Shown: piece by piece, positions 39,281-48,151 of the stretch
Layout of the letters: every line of letters starts with the position of its first letter
How positions within the stretch are numbered: the stretch's first letter is position 1
NCBI GenBank assembly: GCA_016184005.1
Contig: JACPDL010000002.1
Coordinates: 1-64,000 of the forward strand
Direction: 5' to 3'
Source of the DNA: Candidatus Aenigmatarchaeota archaeon
Lineage (GTDB): Archaea; Aenigmatarchaeota; Aenigmatarchaeia; GW2011-AR5
DNA length: 64,000 nt
Translations under genes and position numbers: made by a program
Notes under the pieces: model-generated
What the model was told of the DNA's origin: nothing
The model's database searches: none
The model's input: only the letters and a program-made list of their open reading frames with translations

Positions 39281-40624
39281 TCATTTCTCGAAAGGCCTGA
39301 TGGTGATCGGGAATGAGCTGCGCAGCTCATAGTCATAATCGACGTACGCATTTATCAAATACGTCTTGAAAGGCTCAGAAATATCAACGATCCTGCTTAT
39401 CTGGAAGCGCAATGTCGTTCTTGTCTCATCGCGGAAAAGCTGTATGGGCTTCACGTTGGTGCATTTCACTTTGTTTGTTTCTACTCTGCATTCAAATCGC
39501 GGCCCTTCTGTAGATGCTGATTGCGACTGTACTGGCAAATCAACTGCGAATGGGTTAATAATTTCTGTCTGTTGAGATCGACTTTGCTCACAAGTGCCTT
39601 GCGAAGGAAAAGAAGATACAATTATATCTGAACCAAGGCATGATTGTACTGGATCTTTTGGTTCATTGCAATAATAGTAAACTCCTGCTTCACCAGTTGA
39701 TTTACACAAAAACCATTCAATAGTTCCTTCTATATTATTTTCTGTTGCCCTGCCTGTTACGAGGTTGCCTCTTACTGCAAAAGCCATGCCGACACCGAAT
39801 ATAGGCACATCGTCATATCTGCCTTGTATCTGGAATTCTTTGCCGTCAACAATTAACTTCGAGTTTCCTGCAAACAACTCAAGCGGGAATTCTATGACAA
39901 GCTTGCGCGTTTCTATCTGTGAACCAACTATGTTGCCTTTGCCTTTGTTTTTCACGTTGAATATGAATGTGCCCGAGAAGCCTGAGAGCAGGTAAGGCGT
40001 TCCGAAGAGCTGCACGTCAATCTGCACGGGCCCTGAGCCATGGGTTACTTGCTCCGTAAGGCCGATAGAGCGCCCCTGCCTCTGGCTAATCTCTATTTCC
40101 TTCTGGTTGACAACAGGAATCGTGTAAAGCAGGTTGCCCTTGAATTTGTAGGTTGCTTTGTAGCTCAATTCCGTATCTGTTTTTATGCGCGCTATCTCGC
40201 TCTCTGTGGGCGCAAGCAGCTGGAAGTTTATGGACCGCTGCTCGCCCGGGAATATTTCACAAGGCCTGCTTTTGCGGCATATGTCAGGCTGGCACTTGCT
40301 GCCCTGATTACACAGCGGCGATTTTGGCCCCAGATCCTGGTCATATGCCTTGAACAATGGCGCATTGAAGAGTTCTACGTACACGCTTCTGGCTGATTCT
40401 GCCTTGTCCACGTTTTCCAGAATAAAAGTGAACAGCACCGGCTGGTCAGGAAGCGCGGGCGATCTGGGTATGCTGGTTGCATCCTTTATCAGAACCACGT
40501 CCTTCAGGCCTTCTTCGCTGATTTTCCTGCTGATGCTCAGCACGTCTCCGCCGAAGATGCCTGACAACTCGACGCATCCAGAAACGAGGAGTATTGCGAT
40601 TATAGACAGCGACACGTACTTCAT
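39281..40624 (-). CDS. Envelope lipoprotein 1 of a paralogous cluster
   Basis: A 447-residue lipoprotein with signal KYVSLSIIAILLVSGC. The track's 21-residue upstream extension is not needed. It has a first domain with SPALPDQPVLFTFILENVD, a Cys-containing loop (CNQGSKCQPDICRKSRPC), the shared module (YKATYKFKGNLLYTIPVVNQKE), a second beta domain and a Cys-bearing region. It is first in the operon. A TCACTGAT half-dyad lies at its start. Confidence 0.78.
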   Translation of the reverse strand: MKYVSLSIIAILLVSGCVELSGIFGGDVLSISRKISEEGLKDVVLIKDATSIPRSPALPDQPVLFTFILENVDKAESARSVYVELFNAPLFKAYDQDLGPKSPLCNQGSKCQPDICRKSRPCEIFPGEQRSINFQLLAPTESEIARIKTDTELSYKATYKFKGNLLYTIPVVNQKEIEISQRQGRSIGLTEQVTHGSGPVQIDVQLFGTPYLLSGFSGTFIFNVKNKGKGNIVGSQIETRKLVIEFPLELFAGNSKLIVDGKEFQIQGRYDDVPIFGVGMAFAVRGNLVTGRATENNIEGTIEWFLCKSTGEAGVYYYCNEPKDPVQSCLGSDIIVSSFPSQGTCEQSRSQQTEIINPFAVDLPVQSQSASTEGPRFECRVETNKVKCTNVKPIQLFRDETRTTLRFQISRIVDISEPFKTYLINAYVDYDYELRSSFPITIRPFEK

Positions 40625-40752
40625 CCGATCACTGATAATAAATTGCCAGCGGCCAGATATAAACGTTAAGAATGTTAAATTCAACACCTGAAAGCAAGTT
40701 AAAAAAATAGAAAGCTTAAATATTATGTTTCGTATCTATAGATAGTGATTGT

Positions 40753-40872
40753 ATGAAAGATATGGCACAATGGAAAAATGTCAGCAAATATATAAAAGAA
40801 GCCAGGAAAGACAGGGAATTCATGAAAGACTTGAAGAAATTTATAGCGATTTCTACTGGAAAATCAAAGTAG
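40753..40872 (+). CDS. Possible small protein (39 aa)
   Basis: The ORF is below the track's cutoff: an ATG at 40753 and a TAG at 40870-40872, encoding a charged, Lys-rich helical peptide beginning MKDMAQWKNVSKYIKEARK. A TATA-like GCTTAAATATT (about 40712-40722) and a palindromic ATCTATAGAT lie upstream. Its 3' end overlaps the convergent PIN gene by 9 bp. It may be an antitoxin-like peptide, but it is not on the PIN strand. Confidence 0.4.
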   Translation: MKDMAQWKNVSKYIKEARKDREFMKDLKKFIAISTGKSK

Positions 40873-41364
40873 TTTTCTTTTGAATTCACTATAGCCTATG
40901 AAGTTAGGCGTGATAAGATTGTGTTCTTTATTTACTGAATAATAAGCTTTCTTTGCTGCATTTGACAGCATTGTTCTGTTGTCATCTGAAACCACAATAT
41001 CAAGCTTGCTGATAGTTGCTTCTGCCACGATTATCATATCGTTCATTATACTTTTCCAAGAAACAGAACCACCATTTTTCCTATAATTTTTATAATAAAG
41101 AACAGCTAATGTTTGCGCAAGCGGTTTTATTTCCAATTCTCTGCCCTTAGTTAAAGCATCGTAGAGCCTAATTAATGCCAATCTTAAATCATACCTGTCT
41201 TTTGAATGTTTTGGCGCGTCTCTTATTTCCTTCCTAATTATTCTGATTCCGTAAATTGTCATATCGTGCTTATGTATATTCGCCTTCTCTACTAGATTAT
41301 CTTCGATACGATCTTCTATTATCTTTCCATATATGCTTGTATCAAGAATAATTCTCAATGTCAT
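40864..41364 (-). CDS. PIN-like domain protein
   Basis: A 166-residue protein beginning LRIILDTSIYGKIIEDR with later acidic positions in MNDMIIVAEATISKLDIVVSDDNRTM, in the PIN-domain pattern. It is longer than the classical VapC toxins and has no obvious same-strand antitoxin. It is likely a ribonuclease, perhaps an orphan toxin or an RNA-processing enzyme. Confidence 0.65.
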   Translation of the reverse strand: MTLRIILDTSIYGKIIEDRIEDNLVEKANIHKHDMTIYGIRIIRKEIRDAPKHSKDRYDLRLALIRLYDALTKGRELEIKPLAQTLAVLYYKNYRKNGGSVSWKSIMNDMIIVAEATISKLDIVVSDDNRTMLSNAAKKAYYSVNKEHNLITPNFIGYSEFKRKLL

Positions 41365-41447
41365 ACATTTAATTACTGATTATTCTAATTTATTCTTTAG
41401 GGTACGGCAACATAGAGAATATAAAGATTCTATAAAGAACTGATAGC

Positions 41448-42311
41448 ATGGTGGAGTTTTTCCAGGCCTACTTTCTGGATCCTATAAGATTCAATACGGG
41501 CTACAACATTGTCAATACGGCTGCTTACGCGATTATTTTCGTCGCCCTTGTTTTCGTTACATACAGGCTGCTGAAGCTGCTCAAGATAAAGGTCGACAAG
41601 AACTTCTTCATTGCAATCGCGCCGTACATAGCGCTGGGAAGCATACTGCGCGCATGGGAGGACCTGATAGAAACCACGCAGGCAATACCGGAGATATTTT
41701 CCCGCTTCGTGCTGATCGATGCCTATGGAACAGCCAGAAACCTGCTTCTGATAACGCCGCTGATATACATATTCATGTTTGTTTTGGCGCTATCGGCGCT
41801 GCTTCTTTCAAAATTGCTGGAGAGGCGTGCAAAAATACCTTACCACAAGACATGGCTTGCGATCGGCGCTGTGATGTGCCTGCTTGGCGCAAGCCAGCTG
41901 CAGCTGAACAATGCGTTTGCACTATTTGCGATGCTGGGCATATTTGGCGTCTGGGCGCTTGTGATCGCAGGCTCGCGAGTTGCCTTCAGTGAATTTGCAG
42001 TGGTCAAGAAAACGCTGACGAAGGAGAATACGCTGCTGATACTTGTTCATATGTTCGACGCAACAACAACGTTTGTCGCGCTGCAGTTCTTCCCTTATTT
42101 CGAGCAGCACGTGCTTGCAGGCTTTTTTATCAGCATACTGGGCCCAATCGGGATATACGCCCTGAAGCTGCCTGTCGTAACGGCTGTCCTGCACTATATT
42201 GACAAAGAGCTTCCCGAAGGGGAGAAAAGAAACTTCATAAAGATAGCGATACTGATCCTGGGCTTGGGCCCCGGACTGAGAAATTTCCTGCGGCTGGTCA
42301 TGGGCGTATAG
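41448..42311 (+). CDS. DUF63-family membrane protein
   Basis: A 287-residue protein with about eight membrane helices. The start YFLDPIRFNTGYNIVNTAAYA and IAPYIALGSILRAWEDL match the archaeal DUF63 family; a further VHMFDATTTFVALQFF is also typical. The function is unknown. The gene is 28 bp upstream of the next plus-strand gene of the envelope island. Confidence 0.85.
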   Translation: MVEFFQAYFLDPIRFNTGYNIVNTAAYAIIFVALVFVTYRLLKLLKIKVDKNFFIAIAPYIALGSILRAWEDLIETTQAIPEIFSRFVLIDAYGTARNLLLITPLIYIFMFVLALSALLLSKLLERRAKIPYHKTWLAIGAVMCLLGASQLQLNNAFALFAMLGIFGVWALVIAGSRVAFSEFAVVKKTLTKENTLLILVHMFDATTTFVALQFFPYFEQHVLAGFFISILGPIGIYALKLPVVTAVLHYIDKELPEGEKRNFIKIAILILGLGPGLRNFLRLVMGV

Positions 42312-42339
42312 CTTATAAGCTTGCCTGCAAACTATTTTT

Positions 42340-43500
42340 ATGCAGCAGAGCCAGAATGAGCATTGGCGCGGGCGCGTTAAGCCCGGACCTTCCTTCTTCA
42401 GCAAGATGCTCCCTTATGCCGCAGGTGCAGCGATTGGCGCAACACTTACAGCTGCTCTCCTGTGGGGTACGTACAACGCAGGCAGGACAAAGGGCTATTC
42501 TTATGCACTGGATAGCCAGCAACAGGCCACGCAACAGGAAAATGTGCAGCAGAAAAAAGAGCAGCAAGGCATTCGGCAACAGACTTATACTCAATCACCA
42601 ACCACGGCAGCAAAGGAAATTTATGCAAAGATGACAATTGATGAGATGAAAAGCTATCCTATAGCTGACGACTGGAAGCCTGTGTCTGGTGTGCACATAA
42701 AAATGCCAACCGGCGAAACAGTTGTTATTAGTACTAGAAGTAAGAGAGAAACTGCTGATAAATCTTATGGAACTGTAATGTATCTTTTTGATAAAAACGG
42801 AAAAATTGATTACGACCAAGCAAGAACAGTAGGCACTGTTTCTGATAATGCAAGGCAATGGGTACATTATCTTTACGAAGGTAGACCGGAAGATTTTCAC
42901 AGGAAAGTGATCGAATTTGCAGGCGATGGAACCATTGCTAACCTTGCTATCTATAAAACGCTTGCAGATCTGGAAAATAGGGCTGTAGCGCAGGCTGTTG
43001 CGTCTGTAGAACTAGCAAAATTTATACAAAATCCTGTACCGTACCTTGGAATCAAATTTGTGCAGGAATTTGCAAGGGAGTGGGAAAAAGAAAAATATAA
43101 TGGAATAACGTCAGATAATAAGGGAAACCACTGGCTGGATATCGGGGGTGGCAACCAGCGCGCTTTTGCAACGCGTGAAGAAGCCTTGGCGTACAAGCAA
43201 GAATTGAAAGCGCGCGAAAACGCGCCTACTCCTATTTACACATTCACAGAGCGCAAGAGTTATCCGGGTGGGGAAAGCGAGAAAAGGACAACCGTAATAG
43301 GTCCTCCGAAGACACCAGCTCAATGGGAAACGGAAAGAAGTGTTCAGCAGGATCCCATAGCAAGAAGAGCCGAAGATGCTTACCACAAGGCAGGAGCCCT
43401 CAAGGGAGATGTGGAAAGGGCAACGGGCGAAGCCGTGAGGGGCCTGCAGGAAAGCTTGGGTAAGATTTTCCGGCCGCCGGAAGGCCAAAGGCGCAGATGA
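42340..43500 (+). CDS. Single-pass envelope protein with shared N-terminal anchor
   Basis: A 386-residue protein. An anchor FFSKMLPYAAGAAIGATLTAA (about residues 20-45) resembles the anchors of the 43.6- and 44.7-kb proteins. A Gln-rich stretch follows, then a domain with MPTGETVVISTRSKRETADK and a helical, charged C-terminal half rich in Ala/Glu/Arg. In the next frame after its stop, an open stretch to about 43606 reads like a protein end (PPDWGKVIGDVFKEKMIL), so a frameshift near the 3' end is possible. It is not recognised. Confidence 0.6.
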   Translation: MQQSQNEHWRGRVKPGPSFFSKMLPYAAGAAIGATLTAALLWGTYNAGRTKGYSYALDSQQQATQQENVQQKKEQQGIRQQTYTQSPTTAAKEIYAKMTIDEMKSYPIADDWKPVSGVHIKMPTGETVVISTRSKRETADKSYGTVMYLFDKNGKIDYDQARTVGTVSDNARQWVHYLYEGRPEDFHRKVIEFAGDGTIANLAIYKTLADLENRAVAQAVASVELAKFIQNPVPYLGIKFVQEFAREWEKEKYNGITSDNKGNHWLDIGGGNQRAFATREEALAYKQELKARENAPTPIYTFTERKSYPGGESEKRTTVIGPPKTPAQWETERSVQQDPIARRAEDAYHKAGALKGDVERATGEAVRGLQESLGKIFRPPEGQRRR

Positions 43501-43630
43501 AATACATGCTGAGGGGCAGAGAAGCACAAGGGAAGAATCAAGGTCTAAGCCACCGGATTGGGGAAAAGTTATCGGCGATGTTTTTAAAGAAAAAATGATT
43601 TTATAGCTTATTCTTTTTATGAATGCTTGG

Positions 43631-44623
43631 TTATTTCGTTTCTTCAAATTTTTTCTTTTCGAGATACTGTATATGTTTTATTGCTTCTCTTCTCGAGTCG
43701 AAACCTCTATAAACCGCATTGTCAAAAGCGACACTATAACCTTTTCCAGCATCGTAGCCGATAAGATGATCATCTTTTAGCCTCATGTGATGTATAAGTC
43801 TTTCTGCAAATTCTGCTCGAAGATATCTATTCAAGGAGGATGGGTTCACTAGCATTTGATCAACAAATGTCCTCTGTTCCATTCCGAACAATTCCCTGTA
43901 AAGAGATTCAGCATTAGGCGATTCTACAAGCAATTCGTTAAGAGCGATGCCAAATGCAAGTAAGTCAGAATTATGCTGTAACTGTCTTATTGTGCGGGAA
44001 TCGCCGTGTGAAATGGCCGGAACCAGTTTGGTCTTTATATCTTCAATAACTTTAAGCGGTGAATCGCGGTAATAATCTTTAGTATCAGTGTCGAAATATG
44101 TTTCTGGGATTTTTTGTAGTCGTAACGATAATACAGCTATTGATCTTGTCGGCCCTGTGGGGTTACCTTCTGGAGTAAGGCCCCTTCCATTTTTTACTAT
44201 TATTTCTTTTACACCATCGCCGTCCACATCATTAAAATAAAAATCGTTACCTTCTACATATCCAATTACAACATTTCCGGGTTCGTTGCCAAAGCTCCTT
44301 TTTAAGATTTGCATCTTTTTCTTGCTGCCATCTGAATAAATTGCAGCTATAACATCTCTATCGAAGGTCGTTTCGTATGCACAAAGATCTTTCGCGTCCA
44401 CGGCTACGTATGTATGTTTTTCTTTTTCCGTTGGCTTTAGATGAGGATAATCGTTTCTGCAAATTGAACTTGAAACATGGCCTGTATCATAACCCTTGTT
44501 GGGTTTATCAACAGAAACAGTCGTGACGGCTTTTTCTTTCTCTGCCTTATTTGAATCGTAGCAGCCCCATGCAAGAGCTGTGCCTATCATCAAACCAACA
44601 ACATATCTGCGGAAAGCGGACAT
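43631..44623 (-). CDS. Single-pass envelope protein with calcium-loop-like repeat
   Basis: A 330-residue protein. Its N-terminal anchor, RRYVVGLMIGTALAWGC, ends in a Cys and could also be a lipobox. The middle has YVEGNDFYFNDVDGDGVKEIIVKNG, a DxDxDG loop typical of FG-GAP/VCBS-like propeller repeats. The second half is helical. It is not recognised as a whole. It follows the WD40 gene by 37 bp on the minus strand. Confidence 0.65.
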   Translation of the reverse strand: MSAFRRYVVGLMIGTALAWGCYDSNKAEKEKAVTTVSVDKPNKGYDTGHVSSSICRNDYPHLKPTEKEKHTYVAVDAKDLCAYETTFDRDVIAAIYSDGSKKKMQILKRSFGNEPGNVVIGYVEGNDFYFNDVDGDGVKEIIVKNGRGLTPEGNPTGPTRSIAVLSLRLQKIPETYFDTDTKDYYRDSPLKVIEDIKTKLVPAISHGDSRTIRQLQHNSDLLAFGIALNELLVESPNAESLYRELFGMEQRTFVDQMLVNPSSLNRYLRAEFAERLIHHMRLKDDHLIGYDAGKGYSVAFDNAVYRGFDSRREAIKHIQYLEKKKFEETK

Positions 44624-44660
44624 AAATACAATTTCAAAGAAAAGGGTTTAAAATACATTC

Positions 44661-45839
44661 TTATGGTGTTTTTATTAGCTTTCTGCAAATTTTGCCGTTT
44701 GACCTAGATTCAGTTTCTTTACTAAAAGGCAACCTCCATAAGCGGATATTGTCACTCCCACCGGAAAGGGCGTATAATCCGTCAGGAGAAAATGCTATAC
44801 TGTAGACATGCGAAGCAAGCGAGTGTGAAAATTGAATTGTTTCCTTGCCGCTTTCAACATCCCAGAGACGGATAGTCATATATCCAGCAGAAATCGCATA
44901 GCAGTCATCAGGTGAAAAAGCAACACTGTAAATATTAGAATTGTGCCTAAGGCGGTGGACTTCTTCTCCGGTCGCCAGATCCCACAGGCGGGCTACTTCA
45001 TCCGAACCTCCTGAAAGGCCGTACTTTTCATCATGGGAGAAAGCAACGCTAAAAACACTATCCCAATGCCTGAATCTGCGCAATGCTTTTCCGGTTTTGA
45101 CATCCCAATGGTAAACAAATCTGTCGCTGCTGCCAGAAAGCGCTGTTTTTCCATCAGGCGCGAATGCTACTGTGTTAACTTCTTCCTCACCATGCCCAAT
45201 AAATGGCTGAATCTCTTTCCCGGTTGCTGCGTCCCACAAGCTAAGTTTTCCACTTGAACCGCCTGTAAGAACGTGCCGGTTGTCATGCGATAGTGCACCT
45301 GTTTCTCCTCTAAAGCGGCGGATTTCTTCCTTGCTCTTGACGTCCCATAAACGGACAGTCCCATCTTGACTACCTGATATAACAAACTTACCGTCTTTTG
45401 AAAACGCCAAGGTTGTAACTGGGGTTCTTTTTGTATAATTGTGACCGACAAAGCGGTCAATTTCTTTCCAAGTTTCTATATCTCGCAAGTAGATGTCACC
45501 CTGGCTTGCAAAAATGGCATAGTTACCGTCTGGTGAAATTGCCACACTTAAACTTCCTAATCCTTCTTCAAAACGGCGCATCTCGCCCACTTTGATCCTG
45601 GGCTGATAAGATGACTCATCTTTGGTTTTCTCTTCTATCTGAGGCTTTTTCTGCAATTGATAAGCGGGCTGTTTAACAGTTTCTTGTTTCTTGAATGGAT
45701 AAATATTTTTTTGTGAAACTAATGATTGCGGCGGCTGCGAGGAAGTGCTTTGTTTTGTTGGTATGCTGTTGTAACCCAACACCACAGCTGCGCCTACAGC
45801 CATACCGGCAAGATAAGGAAGTACCCGCCTGAACTGCAT
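44661..45839 (-). CDS. Membrane-anchored WD40-repeat protein
   Basis: A 392-residue protein with an N-terminal anchor (RRVLPYLAGMAVGAAVVLGYN), a linker rich in Gln, Lys and Pro, then about seven WD repeats (VSGSQDGTVRLWDVKSKEE, ALSGSSDRFVYHWDVKTGK, ALSGGSDNIRLWRL), forming a propeller. It is probably a scaffold for protein partners in the envelope complex. Bacterial-style WD40 repeats are unusual in small archaeal genomes. It is upstream of the 43.6-kb gene on the same strand. Confidence 0.85.
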   Translation of the reverse strand: MQFRRVLPYLAGMAVGAAVVLGYNSIPTKQSTSSQPPQSLVSQKNIYPFKKQETVKQPAYQLQKKPQIEEKTKDESSYQPRIKVGEMRRFEEGLGSLSVAISPDGNYAIFASQGDIYLRDIETWKEIDRFVGHNYTKRTPVTTLAFSKDGKFVISGSQDGTVRLWDVKSKEEIRRFRGETGALSHDNRHVLTGGSSGKLSLWDAATGKEIQPFIGHGEEEVNTVAFAPDGKTALSGSSDRFVYHWDVKTGKALRRFRHWDSVFSVAFSHDEKYGLSGGSDEVARLWDLATGEEVHRLRHNSNIYSVAFSPDDCYAISAGYMTIRLWDVESGKETIQFSHSLASHVYSIAFSPDGLYALSGGSDNIRLWRLPFSKETESRSNGKICRKLIKTP

Positions 45840-45900
45840 ACAATAGCTCTGCAGATAACATTCTTATGCTTACCCGTTTGGCTTTCAAGCACCGTTAAGC

Positions 45901-45936
45901 TTTAAAACCTTTCCATATTATGTCACTTATAAGTGA
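45901..45936 (+). promoter_or_regulatory. TATA box and TCACTTATAAGTGA dyad
   Basis: A TATA-like TTTAAAAC (45901-45908) lies about 26 nt before a perfect 14-bp palindrome TCACTTATAAGTGA (45923-45936). The palindrome covers the expected TSS of the next gene, a position where a repressor would act. It is the cleanest example of the dyad seen near several genes of the window. Confidence 0.55.
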
Positions 45937-45941
45937 TAAAA

Positions 45942-47297
45942 ATGGGAATCAGAGCAAGGCCTGGGAGCCGCGATCCGGAATCGCAGGCGAGAGAAGTTTA
46001 CTTCGGAAAAGGAGAATCCGGACGAGCCGAGCTTATTCTAGAAATGGCAGGCTACGATGGACAAAGAATAACCACATTACTTCAGAAATGGTATAGAGAA
46101 GAGGCTGAAAAATCTTCGGCAGAAAGGCCCATATTAGGCGGCTCCAACGGCGGAAAAAATAATGGACCGGATGAGGGGGATCGGCCTGGAAGCCGGGCAC
46201 TGAAACGTATCCGTGATGCGCTTTTCTTTGGTATAACAGATTCCTTGCCGCCATTGGGAGTAAGCTGGCCACGGAAGCTGTCCCCGCGAATCAATCTGCT
46301 GCCGACAAAAGCCCAACTTAAATCATATCGAAAAGCAAGAAAAGCGCACGCAAAAGGCAACATTCTGGAAGCCGATCAAATACTATCTGAAGGCGGCTAT
46401 TGTATTACAACATCGGATGAATTATTTGAATCATGGAGCAGATGGAATCAGAAAAGGCCTGTAACAGAAAGAACAGGATTGGCAGCATACGAAAAAGAAC
46501 TAACAGATGAAACAGAATCAGGGCCGGAAGTTAGAGCCGATAGGCGTTTCAGGTATGTTACTCGATTAATAGGTTCTGGCTTATTGGTTGCTGGAGCTCT
46601 AATTGCTGCAGGTTCAATAAGTTATCAATATGTTATTGAGCCATACTTCAGCCAGCAAGTTTCAGTGCAAAGGCCAGCACAAACTGCACAGCAAAAACCT
46701 GAAGCAAAACCAGCTGCGCCGAAAAGAGAACCGGGTGCGTCCGCTGCGCCTGCACAGCAAAAACCGGGTTTTCATGGTCCTATTGCCCCGCCAGCAGCAC
46801 AGCCCGGAACAACTGAACCACCTAGAGCAAGGGTGCAAGAACCTGCAGCGCCGGTATCTGCGCCGGAAAGGCCGCCAACACCTGCGCAGGGAGCAACTCA
46901 GCCTGCGCCGTCACAGAAAGTATTTTTTTATAGAGATGAATATGGAGCAAGAAGGGAACTTCCTGTTTACGGTTCAAGATGGACTATTGATAAAGTAAGT
47001 GCAGGCAACGAAGGGGAAAATCGTGCTTGGTTGTTACTGGAAACGTTTTACGATGTGAATCGTGATGGCTATAGTGATAATTTTGAACCACAATTGCCGA
47101 TAGAGTTGGAACGTTATTCACAGCAAGAAGCTGAAGAAATGAGAGATAAGATAGGCCAGTGCAAAGGCCAGAATGAAGCAGTATATGTCATGCTTGGCAG
47201 ATCTGTTTATCCTCAAACAGACAGAAACCACAACGTCTTGGGAATAAAGGTTCCCAGAGAATATGTGAAATTTCTTTCGCGGGGCTGTTTGGATTAA
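45942..47297 (+). CDS. Envelope-island protein with two helical repeats and Pro-rich linker
   Basis: A 451-residue protein. The N-terminal region has two copies of a helical repeat of about 40 residues: QAREVYFGKGESGRAELILE followed by MAGYDGQRITTLLQKWYREE, and ARKAHAKGNILEADQILSEGG. The same repeat occurs at the N-terminus of the 1458-residue protein. One membrane helix (about 208-228) is followed by an Ala/Pro/Gln-rich linker and a C-terminal domain of about 120 residues (YDVNRDGYSDNFEPQLPIEL, an acidic loop of calcium-binding type). The track's first codon is GTG; the ATG at 45942 is preferred. Confidence 0.65.
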   Translation: MGIRARPGSRDPESQAREVYFGKGESGRAELILEMAGYDGQRITTLLQKWYREEAEKSSAERPILGGSNGGKNNGPDEGDRPGSRALKRIRDALFFGITDSLPPLGVSWPRKLSPRINLLPTKAQLKSYRKARKAHAKGNILEADQILSEGGYCITTSDELFESWSRWNQKRPVTERTGLAAYEKELTDETESGPEVRADRRFRYVTRLIGSGLLVAGALIAAGSISYQYVIEPYFSQQVSVQRPAQTAQQKPEAKPAAPKREPGASAAPAQQKPGFHGPIAPPAAQPGTTEPPRARVQEPAAPVSAPERPPTPAQGATQPAPSQKVFFYRDEYGARRELPVYGSRWTIDKVSAGNEGENRAWLLLETFYDVNRDGYSDNFEPQLPIELERYSQQEAEEMRDKIGQCKGQNEAVYVMLGRSVYPQTDRNHNVLGIKVPREYVKFLSRGCLD

Positions 47298-47306
47298 AGG
47301 CAATTC

Positions 47307-48056
47307 TTATGCTTCCGTTCTTTCTGTACCGTAAAGTTCACTTAGCAACCGGGCTACTCTTTCCTGTCTTGCTTGTTTGTCTTTTTCTATCTCATGGCGG
47401 TAAGCTTCGACTGCAAAACCTACATTATCGAAATAAAACGGGGCTGCTCCTTCAGGCAAAACAGCCTCTACGGCTGCATGCATAACTAATTTGGCAGTTC
47501 CAGAAACTGATTCTTTCAAACGGGCGGACAATGGCTTGTCTTCCAGAAAGACATCAAACCAGTAATGCTTCAGGTAGCCGCTTCTGGCGCCTGTATAGAG
47601 CATCAAGCCGAGATCGACAGGATCGAGGTTTTGCTTTGTTACCCATTTAAACGGCCTCATAACCCATGATCCTGCTATCCATCTTACAGTATTCTTGTAA
47701 AAAGGGAAGAATTCCGCCAGATCGGCGGCTAACATAGCATCTGTATAAAGCTCATCGCGCTCGATCAGGCGATTAAGCTCGTTATCAGGAAAATCTGCAC
47801 CGAAAGAGATGTCAGCATAGGCGTGAAAAATGACTTTTTTTGCTGCCCTGTACGCCTTTACAACATCCCCCTTAAGGAGTTCGTCTTTCGCATAGTTCAT
47901 GCCTGCAAGATAGCGAACTTTTTCTTCAGGATTGATGCTTGTGCTCCGAACATAATTGATAAGGCTGTCAGTTATCTGCGCTGCTTTGGATATCATTCCC
48001 TTTCGCGTAGAGGCATAGCTGGCTAGTCTGGTTAGTACGGTTCCAAAGGGGGGCAT
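47307..48056 (-). CDS. Envelope-island hypothetical protein
   Basis: A 249-residue mostly helical protein with a first region resembling a TPR-like hairpin (AGMNYAKDELLKGDVVKAYRA), then a hydrophobic segment near residues 110-130 (FPFYKNTVRWIAGSWVMRPF) and a charged C-terminal helix. It is not recognised. It converges on the 45.9-kb gene with a 9-bp gap. Confidence 0.55.
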   Translation of the reverse strand: MPPFGTVLTRLASYASTRKGMISKAAQITDSLINYVRSTSINPEEKVRYLAGMNYAKDELLKGDVVKAYRAAKKVIFHAYADISFGADFPDNELNRLIERDELYTDAMLAADLAEFFPFYKNTVRWIAGSWVMRPFKWVTKQNLDPVDLGLMLYTGARSGYLKHYWFDVFLEDKPLSARLKESVSGTAKLVMHAAVEAVLPEGAAPFYFDNVGFAVEAYRHEIEKDKQARQERVARLLSELYGTERTEA

Positions 48057-48101
48057 TCTTACACCTGATATTTTTGTTCAAAGTCAATTCGCTTTAATAT
48101 G

Positions 48102-48128
48102 TTACTACTCGATAGTAAGATTTAAAAG
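48102..48128 (+). promoter_or_regulatory. Dyad and TATA box of the 48.1-kb operon
   Basis: TTACTA-CTCGA-TAGTAA (48102-48118) directly precedes a TATA-like ATTTAAAAG (about 48120-48128). The ATG at 48152 is about 26 nt further on, which fits a leaderless mRNA. The dyad resembles TCACT/AGTGA sites near other genes. Confidence 0.5.
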
Positions 48129-48151
48129 CTTTTGCATTGTAATGTCTATGC

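Noticed and set aside
42313-42594. Minus-strand ORFs opposite the 42.3-kb gene start
   Set aside because: They are shadows of Gln-rich sequence; the plus strand has the shared anchor motif.
43506-43598. 30-residue ORF after the 42.3-kb gene
   Set aside because: The competing frame reads more like a protein end, and there is no promoter or RBS.
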